DNA of 64,000 nucleotides from Albugo candida (Eukaryota; Oomycota; Peronosporomycetes; Albuginales): NCBI GenBank assembly GCA_040437565.1, contig JBDOQK010000076.1, positions 51,615 to 115,614 of the forward strand. The letters run 5' to 3'. A program made the position numbers and the translations under genes. This document shows positions 24,781 to 35,997 of the stretch, in pieces. The notes under the pieces were generated by a model. It was not told the origin of the DNA. It ran no database searches and worked only from the letters and a program-made list of their open reading frames with translations. Each line of letters begins with the position of its first letter. Position 1 is the first letter of the stretch.

Positions 24781-26619
24781 ATGTGTCGAACCAATACAGG
24801 TTCATTATTCAGAGATTTGAGATGCCATACGCTCCATATATCCACAGTTGAGTTCTTCTATGTGATGTAATAAGCTATTCCGTTGCCAAACTTGCCAAGT
24901 GTTGGACGAGTTGAATCGAACATGATAGCTATTTCAGTTCGCAAGCATTCTGATGGTATATGCTTCTTGCTCCATTTCCATACTATGCTAAATGAGATAA
25001 CTTTCCGATCGGCATCTCTAAAAATTCCTTCAAGGCGATTTACGATTTACAGCCTCGTTCTGAGTTCATTGTTCATTTTAACTGAGGGAAAGTGTTGAGA
25101 TTAGAGTTACCATGGTGTAAAATCCATACCTTTTGATCTTTAGAGAACACGAAAAATGAAAACAATATGAGCTTGAGAACTTGATGTTAGTAGGCAGTAC
25201 TTTAATGTGAGTGGCCTAACAACTGAGTAAACGTGGGACATGTATACATGGGTCGTGGCGTAAGCAGAATTTTAGATCTCATTTTTGTCCCAACCTTAAA
25301 CAATTTTCAGCAAGCCAGCACGCTTTCACGTCCAATACAGGCAAAAACTTAGGTGTCCTCTTTCCATCAGTACTTTGGTACCGCGTGAAGTGTATCCTGT
25401 GTGCTTTGTATGTATACTGCCGCACTTTCGAGATCCACGTTAATAATACAGATAGTTGGCGCTGTTTTGATATGACGACACCGTGATAGTGCCTACAACG
25501 ATCGTGGATAAGGCTATCACGACCAAATGCTTCGTGTATGCTGCAAATGTCAGAATAAAGACGGTGACACTTCCTAGACAATGCTTGCCATTAATTAAAC
25601 TCTCTTACTTCGATCCAATGAAACCGAGGCCATTCTCAGCCATTTTTAGAGCCAAAGCGCGCAATATGAGTGTAAGTTAGCAGATGTGTCTAAGGCTGTG
25701 TTTCTCTTTTCCTTCGATCTCGCGTCATTGTCAGTTGAGAAAATATGCTTCGCATACTTTCCGTCTTCTTCTTCTGCCTTGTTAGCTACGGAATGTCGAG
25801 GAGAGCCATGACCTTTGCTTTACTACCACTGCAAAGATTGTTTTCGGGTAACGCAGAGAAACTGCGCTACATCATCTTACATGACCTTTTCTCAATCCAA
25901 GTCCGCAGAATCCCGTTCTACTGAATAATCACTATACACCACAATCACAGACAATGGCTCAGTATCGTGATTAGATCAATTCTACCTGGAAGCGAGGGTA
26001 TCTCGACCCGACCCCAGGTCTCAGTGCACTCTTTACATTCGGCGTTGTTCCGCTATGAGGTCCGCATTTGCATTATATCTGCACACAGAATGGTGAAGCT
26101 TGATGTACGATAGTGTGGAGGTTGCCGATGGGCATGTGGCCGCTTCATTGCCACGCCGTAATGACCCATTGCATGCAGAGTCATTCTTCTCTCTTTATGT
26201 TTTGTGGCACGATCCTTCTTTAGAACAGGTGATCTTGGTAATTAGGATCTTGAATCCGGACCAACTTGTGTGCGATGGAATCATTGCGTCGAGTTTTTGT
26301 CTCTTCATAAAGATCCACCGTTTACAGCGTCAATGTCATGGGATGCTCCGAAACAATAGTGATGGAAGCGACAGGATGGAGGAGTGTGCATGATTACGGG
26401 GGGACAACTTGATGGGTGATGCACTTGCCACGTTTACAGTGTCATCGCGGAAGTTACAGAGAACTATTCAAAGACTACTGGGAAAAACATAACGAATGGA
26501 TGTCACAGTCGTTAATGTATCAAGTAGCACTGCAATGCATAGTACTCTGTATGTAACGCGATTCAAGGATCGAACGGTTGAAGAGATGAGTTGTGTGGGA
26601 CGTTAAATTAGTTTTTACA
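24781..26619. other. No recognisable gene
   Basis: Short frames on both strands (for example minus 25581-25279 and plus 26100-26393, each under 101 codons) show no family motif. No repeats or RNA genes are seen. Confidence 0.35.
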
Positions 26620-27925
26620 ATGGTACTAAGCAAGAAAGCACTCGGTGGCATCGCCACTATCGATACAAACCCTGAGCGTAATTCTATCGTATCTTAACGT
26701 GTATCGCTGACTATGACTTATAGCAGGACGTACGCATTCTTGGATAATGTATTGAGTCCATTCTGGACTCGATGCACGTTTTTTTTTCCACTTCAAATGC
26801 CGCCCAATTGGATCACCTTATTATGAACTCGCACTATGTTCCTAATAACAGCGATCCAGATAATTTATTCTCCCGCTTTTTGAAGACCCCTTCTCGATGG
26901 ATTCCTATCGCTGCAGCCTCTAGCTTGTTCATCTACCAGATACTAAAAGCAATGGATGGCAAACAAGCGCGTCGAACCTGCTCGCCATCGCTCCCGGGTC
27001 AGCTATTTGATCACGGTACCGTACCTCTCCAAAACCTACCTTAACTAATATTATGTGCCAGGATGCGACGCTATTTGTACACTATTTACAGCACTCAGTG
27101 CCGCGGCAATGGTGCACTACGGCGGAGGCTTTGGCACATATTTCCTTCTTTCTTCGCTCTGCATCACATTTTACCTCGCACATTGGAGAGAGTATTACAC
27201 AGGCATTATGACTTGTGGAAATGGCGTCATCGGAGTCACTGAGGGACAATTTCTGCTCATTGGAGTACATTTAATCGCAATGGTCTTTGGAAACAGTTTG
27301 TAGACCCAAACGTTATTCGATTCCTAACGACTCGGAATTGTGACGCCGGCCACAGCTCTCCTCAAAGCTCTTATTTCCAGTAACACTCTCCTTGTGCTCG
27401 GTAATATCACTCGTGTGCTGAGAAGCGATCAACGCATCCCGGCCGACGAAACGGGGCACAAAAACGTGTCCAAAATTTTGGCTTTTGTTCAACTCATTTC
27501 CGTGGCACTCATATCGATCGCCAATTAGCTGTGGATTCCAGGGCCGGGTGGAGCAGATTATCGTGCTTTTCCATTACTTTTTCTTGGCCCAATTGGCATT
27601 TTGTATGTTCTTTTATCGGTATGTTCCTTCCACGTTGCTGATTCGGATGATTTGAAATCGTAGACGTCGTTAGACTCGAATGATTCTCAGTCACGTGCAA
27701 AGTCCCCTTACCATCTCAATTGCGTGTGATTCTCCCTGTGGTATTGGTGACGATGAATGCACACTTTCCGTGAAGACTGGCAGCTCAGAGTCGTGGATCC
27801 ATCCGATTGTGGCGACGATCAGTTTTGGAGCGTTCAAGCTGGCGATCTGCACGCACTACGTCTACTATGTAGCTTGTGGTCTTCTAGAAATTCATGCTTA
27901 CAAGATAGAAGCCCGAGAAGAGTGA
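26620..27925 (+). pseudogene. Choline/ethanolamine phosphotransferase remnant
   Basis: CEPT enzymes transfer phosphocholine or phosphoethanolamine from CDP-alcohols to diacylglycerol in ER/Golgi membranes. A plausible start MVLSKKALGG lies at 26620. [10 protein letters not shown] and MPPNWITL follow, matching the family's start, and then the CDP-alcohol phosphotransferase signature. That signature is complete, DG-x2-AR-x8-G-x3-D-x3-D: DGKQAR...GQLFDHGCD, with a 46-nt intron (27016-27061) splitting the HG codon. Downstream come membrane segments, YTG...GVTEGQFLLIGVHL, a long hydrophobic region, and ICTHYVYYVACGLLEIHAY before a stop near 27925. Frame changes (around 26800 and 27300-27340), stops (for example 27526-27528) and substitutions beside the signature break it. 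It ends 23 bp from the convergent Ku70 remnant. The family assignment is firm; pseudogene status is likely. Confidence 0.85.
27016..27061 (+). other. Short GT-AG intron within the CEPT remnant
   Basis: The exon reading ends ...TTT GAT CAC G and resumes GA TGC GAC GCT, restoring the conserved DHGCD of the CDP-alcohol phosphotransferase signature exactly. The 46-nt insert starts GTACCG, ends GCCAG and contains CTTAACTAAT, a good branch-point sequence. It shows that the gene copy is not a processed pseudogene, and it sets the intron size of this genome. Confidence 0.8.
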
Positions 27926-27948
27926 TGCAAATACACTTTCAGTTTTCT

Positions 27949-29382
27949 TCAACGGTCTTCCGACTCAATTGTCAGAAATACATCAACACGATCCACCAAT
28001 TCTGCTTTTCGACCTGATGTCGGTTGGCTGTGGAAGCGGAGGAACGCCTGCAGCTCTGACTGCCCTGGTACTTTTCTCAACAAAAACATCACATGGATAT
28101 ATGAAGTACGGAGATCGAATAATATCACAATCGCGAAGGAAATCAATCTACTGCAAGCAGATGAACTCGAGACTGGGAGTTCGAGCGAATTTAATCTCCA
28201 TGACATCGTCTTTGAAAAGTAGATATGAGTGCCTCCGTATACGTAATATCGTTTGATCGATATGGAGTGAGATACGCATCAGTGTCGTCATAGAGCCATT
28301 TCGTCCCGCGACGAGAGGTCGATTGGTTGTGGCATTGAGAAATATTGGTGTGCGTTTGTGCTGAAAGATTTCTAAAGCGTATGATTCGACGCCGATGGAA
28401 ATTGAGTGTGTGAGGCGTTACGGAGGATTGCGAATTGACGTTTCCGAAATCGCTTTCGGAGTAGAGTCTCCATGAGGTCGTTGAATGATGTGATTCCGAA
28501 CGCTGGTGGGATCAAATTTTTCTTCTCGTTTGCTTCCATTGACTGTGAGGTCTCTGTCATGAAATTCTCAAAACGGTATCGTAAAATTTCGTGAGGTCAA
28601 AATCCGGAGTGTCGGGATGGTGAATGTAAAAGAGGGAGAGGGATCATTCAAGTTCGAGGTGATTTTAATGAGGAGAACGAATAAGTGAGGTGTGATGGGA
28701 GATGCGATCAACATATACTTGTATTCGGAATCTAGATTTCTCCATCACATCTGGAAGGACTGGGACATCGTCGCTGGCGAAAATCCGAATTCATTTCGGT
28801 TAAGTCTTTTGTGAGGTAATGAGTAGAAGGAGGCAATGAGTCAGAGTCACTTTGCCTCGCTGAAAAGAGTTCCAGCTTGCCACAGTATATTACTTACAGC
28901 GAGTTGCTCGTTATTTTACATACTGTTAAATTCGGATTGTATAATATCGGAGAGGGTGGAGTATAATGTCTGATGAGAATGAGGTGAGTTGGGGGTACAA
29001 ATTTATAAGGGCGTACTTTTAAGGATGTGATTCGCTGTGCGGACGGAAATGCAAGAGGTTGGTAGTCATATATCTGAGCGAGAGCGCTAGAGCCAGTGAC
29101 TTTGTTCTAATCATAACCAAGATTTATTGAAAACTTAGTTGGTATTGGTACGTAGTACCGAGCCGAAAAATGTAATTCCGATGAGTGAATTGTCGCGAGC
29201 GGTAATTTTAGATTTCATGATTTTGGCAAGAACGTTAATGCAAGCGTGAGCCAAGTCCTTGTATTCTTTTGATCGCCTGGTAGTTGGTTGGAATGGGTTG
29301 ATACAAACATAGATTCCGAATGTCCAAAAGCGAGAAGAGCATCCTTTCCGTGACATTCTTCGGTCCATCCTTGAGGTGCCAT
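27949..29382 (-). pseudogene. Ku70 (XRCC6) remnant with internal deletion
   Basis: Ku70 pairs with Ku80 to bind broken DNA ends in non-homologous end joining. From a Met at 29382 the minus strand reads TEECHGKDALLAF...SESMFV, then in another frame ACINVLAKIMKSKITARDNS and LIGITFFGS, the von Willebrand-like N-terminal domain. Near 28630 DFDLTKFYDTVLR, then ISIGVESYAL, FLNATTNRPLV, KWLYDDTDAYLTP and RYYVYGGTHIYF give the start of the Ku beta-barrel. About 100 bp later the frame enters a SAP domain (LQAFLRFHSQPTSGRKAELV) that ends the ORF, as in Ku70. Most of the beta-barrel and the C-terminal arm are missing; total length is about 1.43 kb against roughly 1.8 kb of coding sequence expected. Many frame changes are present. 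The order vWA, barrel, SAP identifies Ku70 rather than Ku80. Confidence 0.78.
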
Positions 29383-30572
29383 ATTTTCTTCCTATTCAGT
29401 TTCATTCCAAACATCCATCGAGAGCGTGCGTTATTATTGCACAATGAGATTGGAGAAGTAAAGTATTAGCCAATCAAAGGCGTTAAGATATCTCCATTGC
29501 ACTGACTTACCGACTTGAAAGGTTTGATAACCTATAGCAGTCTAAAGTGATCCAAAAGCTTCTTCTGGTCCACAAGAATACTTTTAGAGAGTGTTTTTAA
29601 TACAGCGCAACGTATTACGTGTTCAAAATATCTTGCGATAAGGTTGAATTCATCGTCGCTAAGTGAAAATGCATGAGATCCGATTGCGTTATCTTCTTAT
29701 CCAGTCCCGCTACTTTGTAATCCCGATATTTCCACATACTTATCCATACTTGCGATACCTTGTAATATTGTGGGTTATACTGCTGGTCTATCATGTTGAA
29801 CCTCTTAGTATGACCACGCTTCAATATCTCTGAATTGCGATAGTAAGCCGCACACCAAGTAGTGTTGTCTATAGCGTGCTTCCACATCACAAATGGTGCG
29901 ATGATCCTTTTTGCCGGGAGCTCAGACCTAGCAGCTGGCGATGCTGCATCTTGTGTCGCATTACTTTATCATTTTTAGAAAGCGAATTCGACAGATGCTA
30001 TTATTGCACGGCTCTACCATCACGCATATCTGCGCTTGTAAGTTTCGTTTTATGAAGATCATTCAGAACCGCGCATTATGTAGACAGGAATAGATCCAGC
30101 TATTGCGAAGATGACAAACCAAATTTGAGAGATGGTTTTGGGACCGTTCCAGCGATCAATTTGGATAATATTTGCAGTATTATCAATGAGATTGACCAGC
30201 AGCCTCAATGATGTGATTTGGCTTCACAAAAAGAAGTTTGGTATCGTGAACCTGTCTTCCATAGGAAGCAACAGGTTATCATTTGAAACAGTCCCAACAT
30301 TTCACGTATGTGGTGGATCATGTCGGCCAAGGTTAGAAAAATCCAAGTAGACAATCCAGAGAAAAGGTATGCATCGAGTTCTAAGCGAGGAGGTCTATGC
30401 CTCTGTCGGAAGGGTTCGGTTCTATGAGGTGCTTCACTACGATAACTCATTACTTGCATCATTCAGCGCCACTGATGATTTGTGTTCTTAATACTTTCGC
30501 TCGACAATGTCGCTACCAGACGCGTAATTGGCTTATACTGCCTGATGCAGCTAATTGTGGATTGTGGGGGGA
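29383..30572. other. Unassigned spacer with one coding-like minus frame
   Basis: A 91-codon minus-strand frame at 29890-29615 (Tyr-, Lys- and Trp-rich, for example YNPQYYKVSQVWISMWKY) looks protein-like but is unrecognised. The frames at 30132-30462 on both strands carry no motif. It separates Ku70 from REI1 by about 1.2 kb, far more than the other gaps in this block, so it may be inserted material. Confidence 0.3.
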
Positions 30573-31719
30573 TCATTGCGCTCGATAAAGACGTGCTTCT
30601 AGACACAACAACGACTCGATCAGTTCATCTTCTATTTTCATGTGAAAGAGCTCATTTGAGCCTTTTCGAGTGTCGAAATTACCACTGATGTGGCATCGAT
30701 GAGAGAGAAAGAAACCGATGGTCTCAAAGGCTTTGAATTTCTCGAGGTTGCATACTGCAAGTTTGGTATACCGCGATCCAAAATTTTGCTTGTAATAACG
30801 TCGGAATTCACGGTGGCCTAGTGTTCGTTGTCCATTAAGCAAAATCAATTCACCCGTTTTGGAGATCTGCAAGACCTTATTACGGCCTTTGACATCTTCG
30901 ACAGTTGCAAGCACACTGTCCTCACCACTGATTCGCTTTCAGTCTCCCACTCAATCTCTTCGTCATAGTCAAGGTTTTTGGAGTAATCTAAATAGTTCAC
31001 ATGCTCGTCCAAATCGCAATCATCATATGAAATATTGCAATACGATACATATCTCATATGTTTCTAGACGTGTTGAAAATTCTGACAAATTTTACCATTA
31101 CAATAGAGATAGATGTGCCCGCATTTGACGTTTGAGCCAAATACCGCACCAAACCTTTCATATCAGTCAAACATTCTTGATCTATAATGAAGAATCAATG
31201 CGCTGCAAGCACATGCTTGAGGTTAGTGTCCAACTGCGCGCCCTGAAAGCTGCAAAATATACAATCGTATTTGAAGATCGCTTCCAGTTGCCTTTGTAAT
31301 TTTTCAGCGACATCTTCGTACTTCTCTTCTACCTGTTCCGTTGGCTGGAAACTGACAATTGCTTCATTATCTGAAGAAACATTTGTGCCTTCGATATGCT
31401 TTTTGCTCAGTAAATGATTTTGATACGCTTTTTCCGATGAAAATTCTTTGTTGGTGCATATTGTGCACTTCCAAACATTTTTTTTCCCGTTTTGAACTCT
31501 TCCGCTCGTTTTTGGAGCTGTTTTTGCTTTGGGTCCAATGCGATTTCAAGCTGTTTTCCCATTGAATTGTCAGTATAAAATGGTCAAATTTCCTTTTTGT
31601 TACAGGACACAAACCGACAACCTTTCGCTTGAGATTGTAACGATGCTAATCTTCACGAAAATGGCTTTTTTGCGCATAAAAGCAGTCAAAAGAAGCTGAC
31701 AAGCTCGACACGTTAGCAT
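30573..31719 (-). pseudogene. REI1/ZNF622 60S-biogenesis factor remnant
   Basis: REI1 (ZNF622) releases and recycles Arx1/Alb1 from cytoplasmic pre-60S ribosomes. From the Met at 31719 the minus strand gives the first zinc finger, MLTCRACQLL...HRYNLKRKVVGL, then a charged region. A second finger (KAYRRHKCFF region near 31380) follows, then CIFCSFQGAQLDTNLKHVLA with FFI.D.E and GLVRYLAQ, LYLYCNGKICQNFQ, and MRYVSYCNISYDDCD with an acidic tract. The C-terminal signature GQRTLGHREFRRYYKQNFGS lies near 30820. The order and spacing of the four zinc-binding segments plus the GHR...YYKQ motif are diagnostic. At least five frame changes or stops interrupt it. It is divergent from the D-2-hydroxyglutarate dehydrogenase remnant that starts about 300 bp upstream. 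Confidence 0.9.
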
Positions 31720-32019
31720 GAGCTTTTTATCGATCGAAAAGAATGGCAGCGTTGCAATGCGATCGAATTTAATCAATACATAGCTTCTTATAGAGAAGAA
31801 TACGGTACATCAATAATGCAGCTCGCTAGATGCCATCCGATCATGAGCGCTCTCGGTGCGTGCGCTCGACGCACACACGCAGTTATCCCCATATCGGCCC
31901 AGCGTATTAGCCACAAGAACGCCATACCTTGACACAGACACGCACCATTCTATGTACAGTACCTGTATTGTACAACAGATCCAAGTTATAATCGTTGGGA
32001 CCTCAACGATTTTTTACGA
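31720..32019. promoter_or_regulatory. Former divergent promoter region, nothing specific seen
   Basis: About 300 bp between the starts of the REI1 (minus) and D-2-hydroxyglutarate dehydrogenase (plus) remnants. By position it should have held both promoters. I can identify no particular motif. Confidence 0.3.
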
Positions 32020-33436
32020 TTGTTTTAAGCTATTTCAATTGAAATTCCAATCAGATCCTACAAAACGCAGAGGACACCGAGACGTACACTATCGATTGGC
32101 TGAAAAAGTACAAAACAAAGAGCTCACACGCATTAGTTTGAAGACCTTCTTCAACCGGTACACAATCTGCTTTTCTTGTCATTGTATCGACTCAGACGCA
32201 TTTGTACGAACGTATCAGAACAAATATCAGCGATATGTCCCTGTCTTTGATGAAATTCTGCTGTGAACGAGCCTAATGAATCGCATTAAATCAATGGACC
32301 GTGTGTCTGGAATCTTCGTGTGTGAGGCTTCCTGCTTACTCGAGCATTTAGACCAGTATTTGAGCGATAATGGAAATACTGTATGCCTTTACATCTTGGA
32401 ACCAAAGAATCATGTCAAATTGGTGAAAATGTTGCCACAATGCGGGTGGACTTCGATATTTGCGCTACGGATCTCTTCATGGAAATATGCTGGGAATCAA
32501 AGCTGTGCTTGCCGACGGAACAATCGTCGATTCGCTCTGCTCTATGCGAAAGGATAACACTGGCTACGACCTGAAACAACTCTTTATTGGATCGGAAGGC
32601 ATGCTCGGTGTTATCATAAAAGTCGCTATTTCCACACCAACACGCATTTCATCGCACAACGTTGCATTTCTCGCTTGTCAAAGGTTTGATGCAAATCAGG
32701 CTACATTTCTTAGTGCAAAACAGCACTTGGGTGAGATAATATCGGCTGTGGAATTTCTAGATCGCGAGTCGCTCGACATGGTTTTATCACAGCAAAATGA
32801 CGCACTTGATCCTTTGGAAGCCTCTAACGATCCGTTTGATGAGACTGCTGGAAGTAAGGATGAGGACGATGGAGAAAAGCTGGAGACTTCCTTACCGCCG
32901 TAATGGAAGACGGGCATGTGAACGATGGAATTGTAGCTAAAGGCTCGATCCAGGCCAAGAATTATTCCAAATCCGCGAATATTTCACAATAGCACTCAGT
33001 ATGCGTGGCTGTGTCTACAAATACGACGTATCTCTACCAATCGCCGAGTATTACAATCTCGTGCACGCGACTCGCAATCGGCTTGGCAACACATATGAAG
33101 ACGTCAAAATCGTTGGATACGGTCATTGGGGAGACGGAAATCTCCATTGGAATTTGTCAACAATTGCGCACAATGACAGCGTCCTTTTTGATTTGGAGCC
33201 TTTTGTATTCGAATTGATCGGTGGGTTTTTGTCGCCATACTCCTCGCAAATTCATCTGCCACATTCCTCTTTTTCCAATAGCAAAGTATCGTTGAAGTGT
33301 CAATGCAGAACACGGAATAGAAATTCATAAACCCGAATATTTGCATCTATCGAGATCGGAACACGCAATTGCACTCATGAAATTACTTAAGCAAACTATG
33401 GCCTCAAACGCAATACTGAACTCGTTTAAAATTTAA
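32020..33436 (+). pseudogene. D-2-hydroxyglutarate dehydrogenase remnant
   Basis: This FAD-linked mitochondrial enzyme oxidises D-2-hydroxyglutarate to 2-oxoglutarate. Segments appear in family order: DTETYTIDWLKKYKTKSSHA (~32070), VPVFDEIL and MNRIKSMDRVSGIFVCEASC (~32240-32330), PLHLGTKESCQIGENVAT and then, one frame over, NAGGLRYLRYGSLHGN. Next come VLADGTIVDSLCSMRKDNTG YDLKQLFIGSEGMLGV, ETAGSKDEDDGEKLE, GCVYKYDVSLPIAEYYNLV and the GHWGDGNLHWN metal/flavin-region motif, ending AEHGIEIHKPEYLHLSRSE up to the TAA at 33434-33436. A missing A in 'acaaatgcggg' shifts frame near 32440, and several other shifts and stops occur. The N-terminal targeting peptide is not discernible. It ends 37 bp before the convergent ABC transporter remnant. 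Confidence 0.9.
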
Positions 33437-33473
33437 TCAAAAATACGACTTGATCAATAGATAGAAAATGCCT

Positions 33474-34790
33474 TCACCCTGCCTTCCCTTGGGCTAAAAA
33501 TCGCTCTGAAGAAGGCATTTGACGCTGTGCCAAGGAACAGTATATTCCTTTTGGAGTCTCCATCAATTCCTCGTGGGTTCCACGCTCAACAATGGCTCCG
33601 TTTTGTTTCACTGCAAAAACATATGCATTTCGCATCGTTGAGATTCGATATGCTACGATAATTGTGGTTCGATATTTCGTGCTCAACAGTCGATCCAAAG
33701 ATTCTTGAACTACTCTTTCACTTTTGTTGTCAAGGGCGATGGTAGCTTCATCGAACAGAAATACGTTCGTATCCCGCAAAATAGCTCGACCAATTGCAAT
33801 TCTGTTTTTGCTCTTGATACTTGTGCTCCTCGATGACCGACATCTGTGTCGGATTTACTTGAAAAATGGGATATGAAATTGTGCGCGTTTGCCAACGTCG
33901 CAGCGCAAACAACATTGTCTCGTGAAGCTGCAGGCTTTCCCTTGTTTATTTTTTTTAGAGCATAGCCGAGAAGCTAAATTTTGATATAGGCATTGCAATG
34001 TTTTCAGCAGTTGTTCCAGTAAACAAACAGGCTCTTGTCACACCATAGAATTACGCTTACGGAGTTAAAGGAGATTCAACTGTCGTACATCCTTTCCATT
34101 CAGCAAAATAATTCCAGAGGAAGAATCTTTAAAGCGTTCCGAAAACGAGATCGCTGTGCTTTTCCCCCTTCCGCTGGCACCTACCAATGGAACATTCTGA
34201 CCGCGAACGACTTTAAGGTTGTAATTTTGAAAGATTGGTGCATCAGATCGTGACGGATACATGAACACCACATTGTTATATTCAATATCTCCATGTAAAT
34301 GCTCCAGTACATGGCCTTGAAGTAGGTTCACAATGATCGCTGGCGTTCGGTCGATAATACCAAAAAACGGCCAGCTGCGAGTATTACTTTCTTTGGGTCA
34401 GAGCCGCCATTACTCGCCATCCTGACCACGTAATTGCTGAGCATAATTACCATCATTATCATAAACATAACCTCAAATGTGATCGTTTCTTTGCTGACCC
34501 AAACGCCACCAAAGTGGAAAATAAGCGCTATTCATGAAATGGGTCCTTTGAGCCATTCCATTCGCTATCTGCCAGTTACGCCTACGCATGCATACGCTTT
34601 CTTGGAAGTTAGAAGATACGTCTCAAATCGCGAAGTCAAGGATTCCTCCATGGTAAAAGAAGCCAGTCTGCCGATAAAACCGATGGCTTCAGACAATAAC
34701 GAGCCTGCGGACGATTCGGCGTCATTTCCTGCTTCCCACTCCCGGTTCTTTTTTGGTGTAACCCCGCTTCGTCAACTCCATTGAGTTCGA
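33474..34790 (-). pseudogene. ABCB/MDR-type ABC transporter remnant (C-terminal half)
   Basis: Full ABCB transporters export lipophilic compounds using two membrane domains and two ATPase domains. Here the minus strand shows a last transmembrane region (AIGFIGRLASFTMEE, then ALIFHFGGVWVSKETITFE and MVIMLSNYVV...ASNGGSDPKK, 34700-34380). The nucleotide-binding domain follows: GDIEYNNVVFMYPSRSDAPI, Walker A LVGASGRGKST, GHRGAQVSR at the signature loop, Walker B VFLFDEATIALDN, IIVAYRIST where the H-loop His has become Tyr, and a normal C-terminus GTHEELMETPKGIYCSLAQR. The Walker A and signature positions are mutated as well. Several frame changes lie between 34800 and 33780. The N-terminal half is not visible upstream of 34800, so the copy is truncated as well as broken. 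Confidence 0.88.
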
Positions 34791-34799
34791 CTGCTTTGA

Positions 34800-35340
34800 C
34801 TGATTCGTGAACAACTTTGGTCGGTCAAGTTTCGCCTTCAATGTCCTTGATCGAATTCTTAGTCTTCTTTTAGCTTGACCTTGTTTCCATTGTGCTGATC
34901 GGAACGGTCTGAACCTTACCTTCGGACGAGAATATCACTAACACATCGATTTTATGTGGGACAACTGCATAGATTAATTCATTGGATTGATTTGAATTTT
35001 ATGCCTCCGTCCTCTCCAACTTCTACAAACGCTCGTTTTCGCTTCATTACTACACCGATATGTTTGTGACTTTTCTCCATCTGTTGCTAAGCCTTTACAA
35101 GTTCGTCGAGTAATCCAATGGAAGCAACTTTGTGGGTACTATCGAAACATGTAGGGCGTACAGTAAGAGTGGTCCGAATTTTGGACTGATCACCCCATTG
35201 AAACACATAGGACTGAATGAATCTAGTCGACACAGATCCCCCTGCATGCAATATCACTGGCAAACGACAGAATTGTGTAAGATCCACAAACACATTTTGA
35301 CGACTGCACATTTGCATGATCGGATGCGGCATTGAGATGT
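34800..35340 (-). pseudogene. Unidentified minus-strand coding remnant
   Basis: Upstream of the ABC transporter remnant the minus strand gives protein-like pieces in more than one frame: an 81-codon frame 35332-35087 (LTQFCRLPVILHAGGSVSTR), then KRKRAFVEVGEDGGIKFKS and NELIYAVVPHKIDVLVIFSS with GKVQTVPI. These do not resemble the missing N-terminal half of an ABCB transporter. I do not recognise the family. Confidence 0.3.
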
Positions 35341-35997
35341 TGAAATGGGTCTAACAGGACGACGCAATCCACTATTTGTGAGTTAATCTCGCTTATTTGC
35401 ACTGATTACCCTCTTCCATACCAGCAACCTTGCGTGATTTTGTGACAATATTAGATTATATGATGTAAAAAAACTGCAAAATATAATGCTTCTAATTGGT
35501 TAGTATACTAGAGTATGAAATAATGGACATGAAGAGCTTCGTACGATGCTGTGGGGTGGATTATGCTGGATATCATTGGCATTCGCAGTGACGATACTCG
35601 GATATAGCCCGGATTTGTTCTTATTCTTTGTGTACAAATCGAATTCCACGCATTGCCTTTTGGCCTGTGAGAGTTGGGATGTTGTCACGTGTACAGTATA
35701 CTATCATCCGTCGTATATAATGCCAACCAGTCCCTCTACTCCCATCTTCCTTCACGGGCTCTTCTATGCATAGCTTAATGCATGCGCAGCACCATTGAAC
35801 CGTTCATAAAAAGCCGTCCAAGTTTAGAAGGTCAATTTGTGTCCACGAGATCCAATTTCCCGTAACGCTGGTTCCCTGTATCCTGTAACGTCTTCGAAAT
35901 CAATTGCGGTGGTTTGTTCACACGTTCAAAGAGATAAATACCTAATATAAAAAGAGGCGTACATTCACAACTTTGTTCCAACTAGCCTAAATTCTTT
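35341..35997. other. No recognisable gene
   Basis: A 75-codon plus-strand frame at 35546-35773 has a hydrophobic start (WISLAFAVTILGYSPDLFLF) but no other support. The remainder is uninformative sequence leading into the satellite array. Confidence 0.3.

Noticed and set aside
27949-28206. Independent 85-aa SAP-domain protein
   Set aside because: The SAP segment lies directly after Ku barrel fragments on the same strand and in Ku70 domain order, so it is better read as the Ku70 C-terminus.
28400-29020. Recurring GTGAGGT strings
   Set aside because: They fall mostly within the purine-rich strand opposite the Ku70 remnant, with irregular spacing; no array or splice pattern could be supported.
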